From: Thiogranum longum
Lineage (GTDB): Bacteria; Pseudomonadota; Gammaproteobacteria; DSM-19610
DNA length: 64,000 nucleotides
Assembly (NCBI RefSeq): GCF_004339085.1
Contig: NZ_SMFX01000001.1
Location: forward strand, 1,496,242 to 1,560,241
Reading direction: 5' to 3'
Under the pieces are notes generated by a model. It saw only the letters and a program-made list of their open reading frames with translations, made no database searches and was not told the origin of the DNA. A program made the translations under genes and the position numbers. Shown one piece after another: positions 62,576 to 64,000 of this stretch. Position 1 is the stretch's first letter. The number at the start of each line of letters is the position of its first letter.

Positions 62576-62950
62576 ATGAGTCAGGTACTTGCCATTGCCG
62601 GAGGCGGCGCACTCGGTGCTGTATTACGATACTGGGTGTCTACCGGGGTTTACGCTATGGCGGGGCGCGGCTTCCCCTATGGCACACTGGCCGTGAATAT
62701 TCTGGGCAGCCTGTTAATGGGATTCCTGTACATCTGGTTGCTGGAGCGTTCGCTGGAAAGCGCCGGCATGCGTGCCTTCCTGTTGATCGGCTTGCTGGGC
62801 GCCTTTACCACTTTCTCGACCTTTTCCATCGAGACACTGATACTCATGGAAGGCGGGCAATATGTCCGCGCCCTGGTCAACACCCTGGCCAGTGTGGTGC
62901 TGTGCGTGGCAGCCGCCGCACTTGGCGTTATGTTAGCGAGGCAGCTATGA
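62576..62950 (+). CDS. crcB: Fluoride exporter CrcB/Fluc
   Basis: This 124-residue protein has four membrane helices and the Fluc motifs GGALGAVLRYWVS, GTLAVNILGSLLMGFL and GLLGAFTTFSTFSIET. A dimer forms the F- channel. The ATG MSQVLAIAG lies 37 bases after rarA. No fluoride riboswitch is seen before it. Confidence 0.95.
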   Translation: MSQVLAIAGGGALGAVLRYWVSTGVYAMAGRGFPYGTLAVNILGSLLMGFLYIWLLERSLESAGMRAFLLIGLLGAFTTFSTFSIETLILMEGGQYVRALVNTLASVVLCVAAAALGVMLARQL

Positions 62951-63252
62951 ACTGGGAAACTGTGATTTTCGTGCGTGTCTACCTCACCGAGGCAGACAAG
63001 ACACTGGAGCCATTACTGAAGCGGCTTCATGACGAAGAGAAGGTGCGCGGCGTGACCGTGTTCCGCGCCGTCAGTGGCTTTGGCGGAAGTGGTCGCCTGC
63101 ACACTGCATCACTGGTCGATCTGTCACTGGATCTGCCGGTAACAGTAGAATTCTTTGATACGCCGGAAAAGACCGAGCGTATTCTGGATCATGTCAAAGA
63201 CCTCGTTGGCGCCGGACACATCGTTCGCTGGCAGGCTGAAATGAACGACTGA
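62947..63252 (+). CDS. DUF190 family PII-like protein
   Basis: This 101-residue protein reads [43 protein letters not shown] and [25 protein letters not shown], the DUF190 fold related to PII signal proteins. It overlaps the crcB stop by four bases. Its regular company with crcB suggests a role in fluoride or ion homeostasis; the ligand is unknown. Confidence 0.93.
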   Translation: MNWETVIFVRVYLTEADKTLEPLLKRLHDEEKVRGVTVFRAVSGFGGSGRLHTASLVDLSLDLPVTVEFFDTPEKTERILDHVKDLVGAGHIVRWQAEMND

Positions 63253-63265
63253 ACAAGAGACTCTC

Positions 63266-64000
63266 ATGCTGGATCCCAAACTTTTCCGAAGCGACCTTGC
63301 CGGTGTTGCCGAACAACTCAAACAGCGTGGTTTTAGCCTCGATACGGCGGCTATCGAAGACCTGGAAACGCGCCGCAAGGCCATCCAGGTAAAAACCGAA
63401 TCCCTGCAGGCCGAACGCAACAGCCGCTCAAAGGCCATCGGCAAGGCCAAGGCTGCCGGCGAGGATATCCAGCCGATGCTGGACGAAGTCGCCGGACTGG
63501 GTGAACAACTCGACGCCGCCAGACGCGAACTGGAAGAGGTTCAAAAGGCGCTGGATGCCATATTAATGTCCATACCAAATATTCCGCACGCGTCTGTACC
63601 GGTGGGGAATAGCGAGGAGGACAACCTTGAAGTCCGTCGTTGGGGAGAGCAACCGGTATTTGATTTCGAGGTGAAAGACCATGTCGATATCGGCGAAGGC
63701 CTGCACGGTATGGAATTCGATGCCGCCGTCAAACTGTCCGGCTCTCGCTTTGCGGTGTTACGAGGACCGCTCGCGCGCCTGCATCGCGCACTGACCCAGT
63801 TCATGCTGGACACGCATATCGGTGAGCATGGCTACCAGGAATGTTATGTACCCTATCTTGTCAACGCAGACAGCTTGCGCGGGACAGGGCAGTTACCGAA
63901 GTTCGAGGAAGACCTGTTCGCCACCCGCGGCGACGACCCGTTTTACCTGATTCCGACTGCCGAGGTTCCGCTGACCAACCTGGTACGCGACGAGATCGTG
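63266..64000 (+). CDS. serS: Seryl-tRNA synthetase (partial, 5' part)
   Basis: The first 245 residues of SerRS are present and the gene runs off the right edge. The N-terminal coiled-coil arm (residues ~30-100: [33 protein letters not shown] and [22 protein letters not shown]) binds tRNA. Motif 1 then begins with [24 protein letters not shown] and [11 protein letters not shown], and TAEVPLTNL is reached. The start [19 protein letters not shown] is standard. Confidence 0.97.
   Translation, partial: MLDPKLFRSDLAGVAEQLKQRGFSLDTAAIEDLETRRKAIQVKTESLQAERNSRSKAIGKAKAAGEDIQPMLDEVAGLGEQLDAARRELEEVQKALDAILMSIPNIPHASVPVGNSEEDNLEVRRWGEQPVFDFEVKDHVDIGEGLHGMEFDAAVKLSGSRFAVLRGPLARLHRALTQFMLDTHIGEHGYQECYVPYLVNADSLRGTGQLPKFEEDLFATRGDDPFYLIPTAEVPLTNLVRDEIV

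Overview
The window looks like the chromosome of a gammaproteobacterium. Three blocks show the conserved gene orders of that class: nudJ-mnmA-hflD-purB, cspD-clpS-clpA-infA-(bpt)-aat, and trxB...ftsK-lolA-rarA-(crcB)-serS. A DsrC-family protein, several DUFs typical of environmental gammaproteobacteria and moderate-to-high GC fit a free-living, perhaps sulfur-associated lineage. I cannot name a genus from sequence alone. No rRNA, tRNA, complete insertion sequence or CRISPR array was seen.

Layout. 0-17.5 kb is a mixed region. It holds a TrhA/hemolysin III fragment, a 35-residue lipoprotein candidate, an EF-hand protein carrying EGKCG motifs like the HvfA copper-binding RiPP family, YchJ, YhcB/ZapG, an AraC regulator divergent from an NmrA-like protein, a first DUF2157-DUF4824 operon, MtfA, a short-chain dehydrogenase, an asparaginase II, an ATP-grasp/methyltransferase pair, a two-gene osmolyte ABC importer, a zinc alcohol dehydrogenase, a cysteine-less DsrC-like protein and a Mut7-C RNase-like protein. 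17.5-27.5 kb is an accessory island of duplicated and decaying modules: two copies of a higB-higA-DUF6940 unit (the first broken), a TumE/TumA-type toxin-antitoxin pair, a second DUF2157-DUF4824 locus with a deletion in DUF2157, and an AT-rich two-gene cassette (TcmP plus a three-cysteine DUF5131 protein) preceded by a near-consensus LexA box.

27.5-40.5 kb holds metH, a lipoprotein/transglutaminase pair, a DUF4412 protein, an NfeD-SPFH pair, a small secretin-like protein, a DUF7931-like protein with a decayed GNAT gene beside it, and a GGDEF-EAL protein. 40.5-64 kb is core: purB, acnA, hflD, mnmA, nudJ, a frameshifted periplasmic-protein gene with a strongly structured leader, icd, then a cluster dealing with N-degron recognition and protein ends (cspD, clpS, clpA, infA, bpt, aat, a FemAB-like acyltransferase), trxB, ald, ftsK, lolA, rarA, crcB, DUF190 and the 5' part of serS.

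The strongest leads for new biology are the SOS-boxed TcmP/DUF5131 cassette and the orphan EGKCG/EF-hand precursor. Next come the recurrent higBA-DUF6940 linkage, the structured leader at 47.2 kb and the DsrC homologue that has lost all cysteines. Domain names come from recognition of motifs in the translated sequence; no database search was run.
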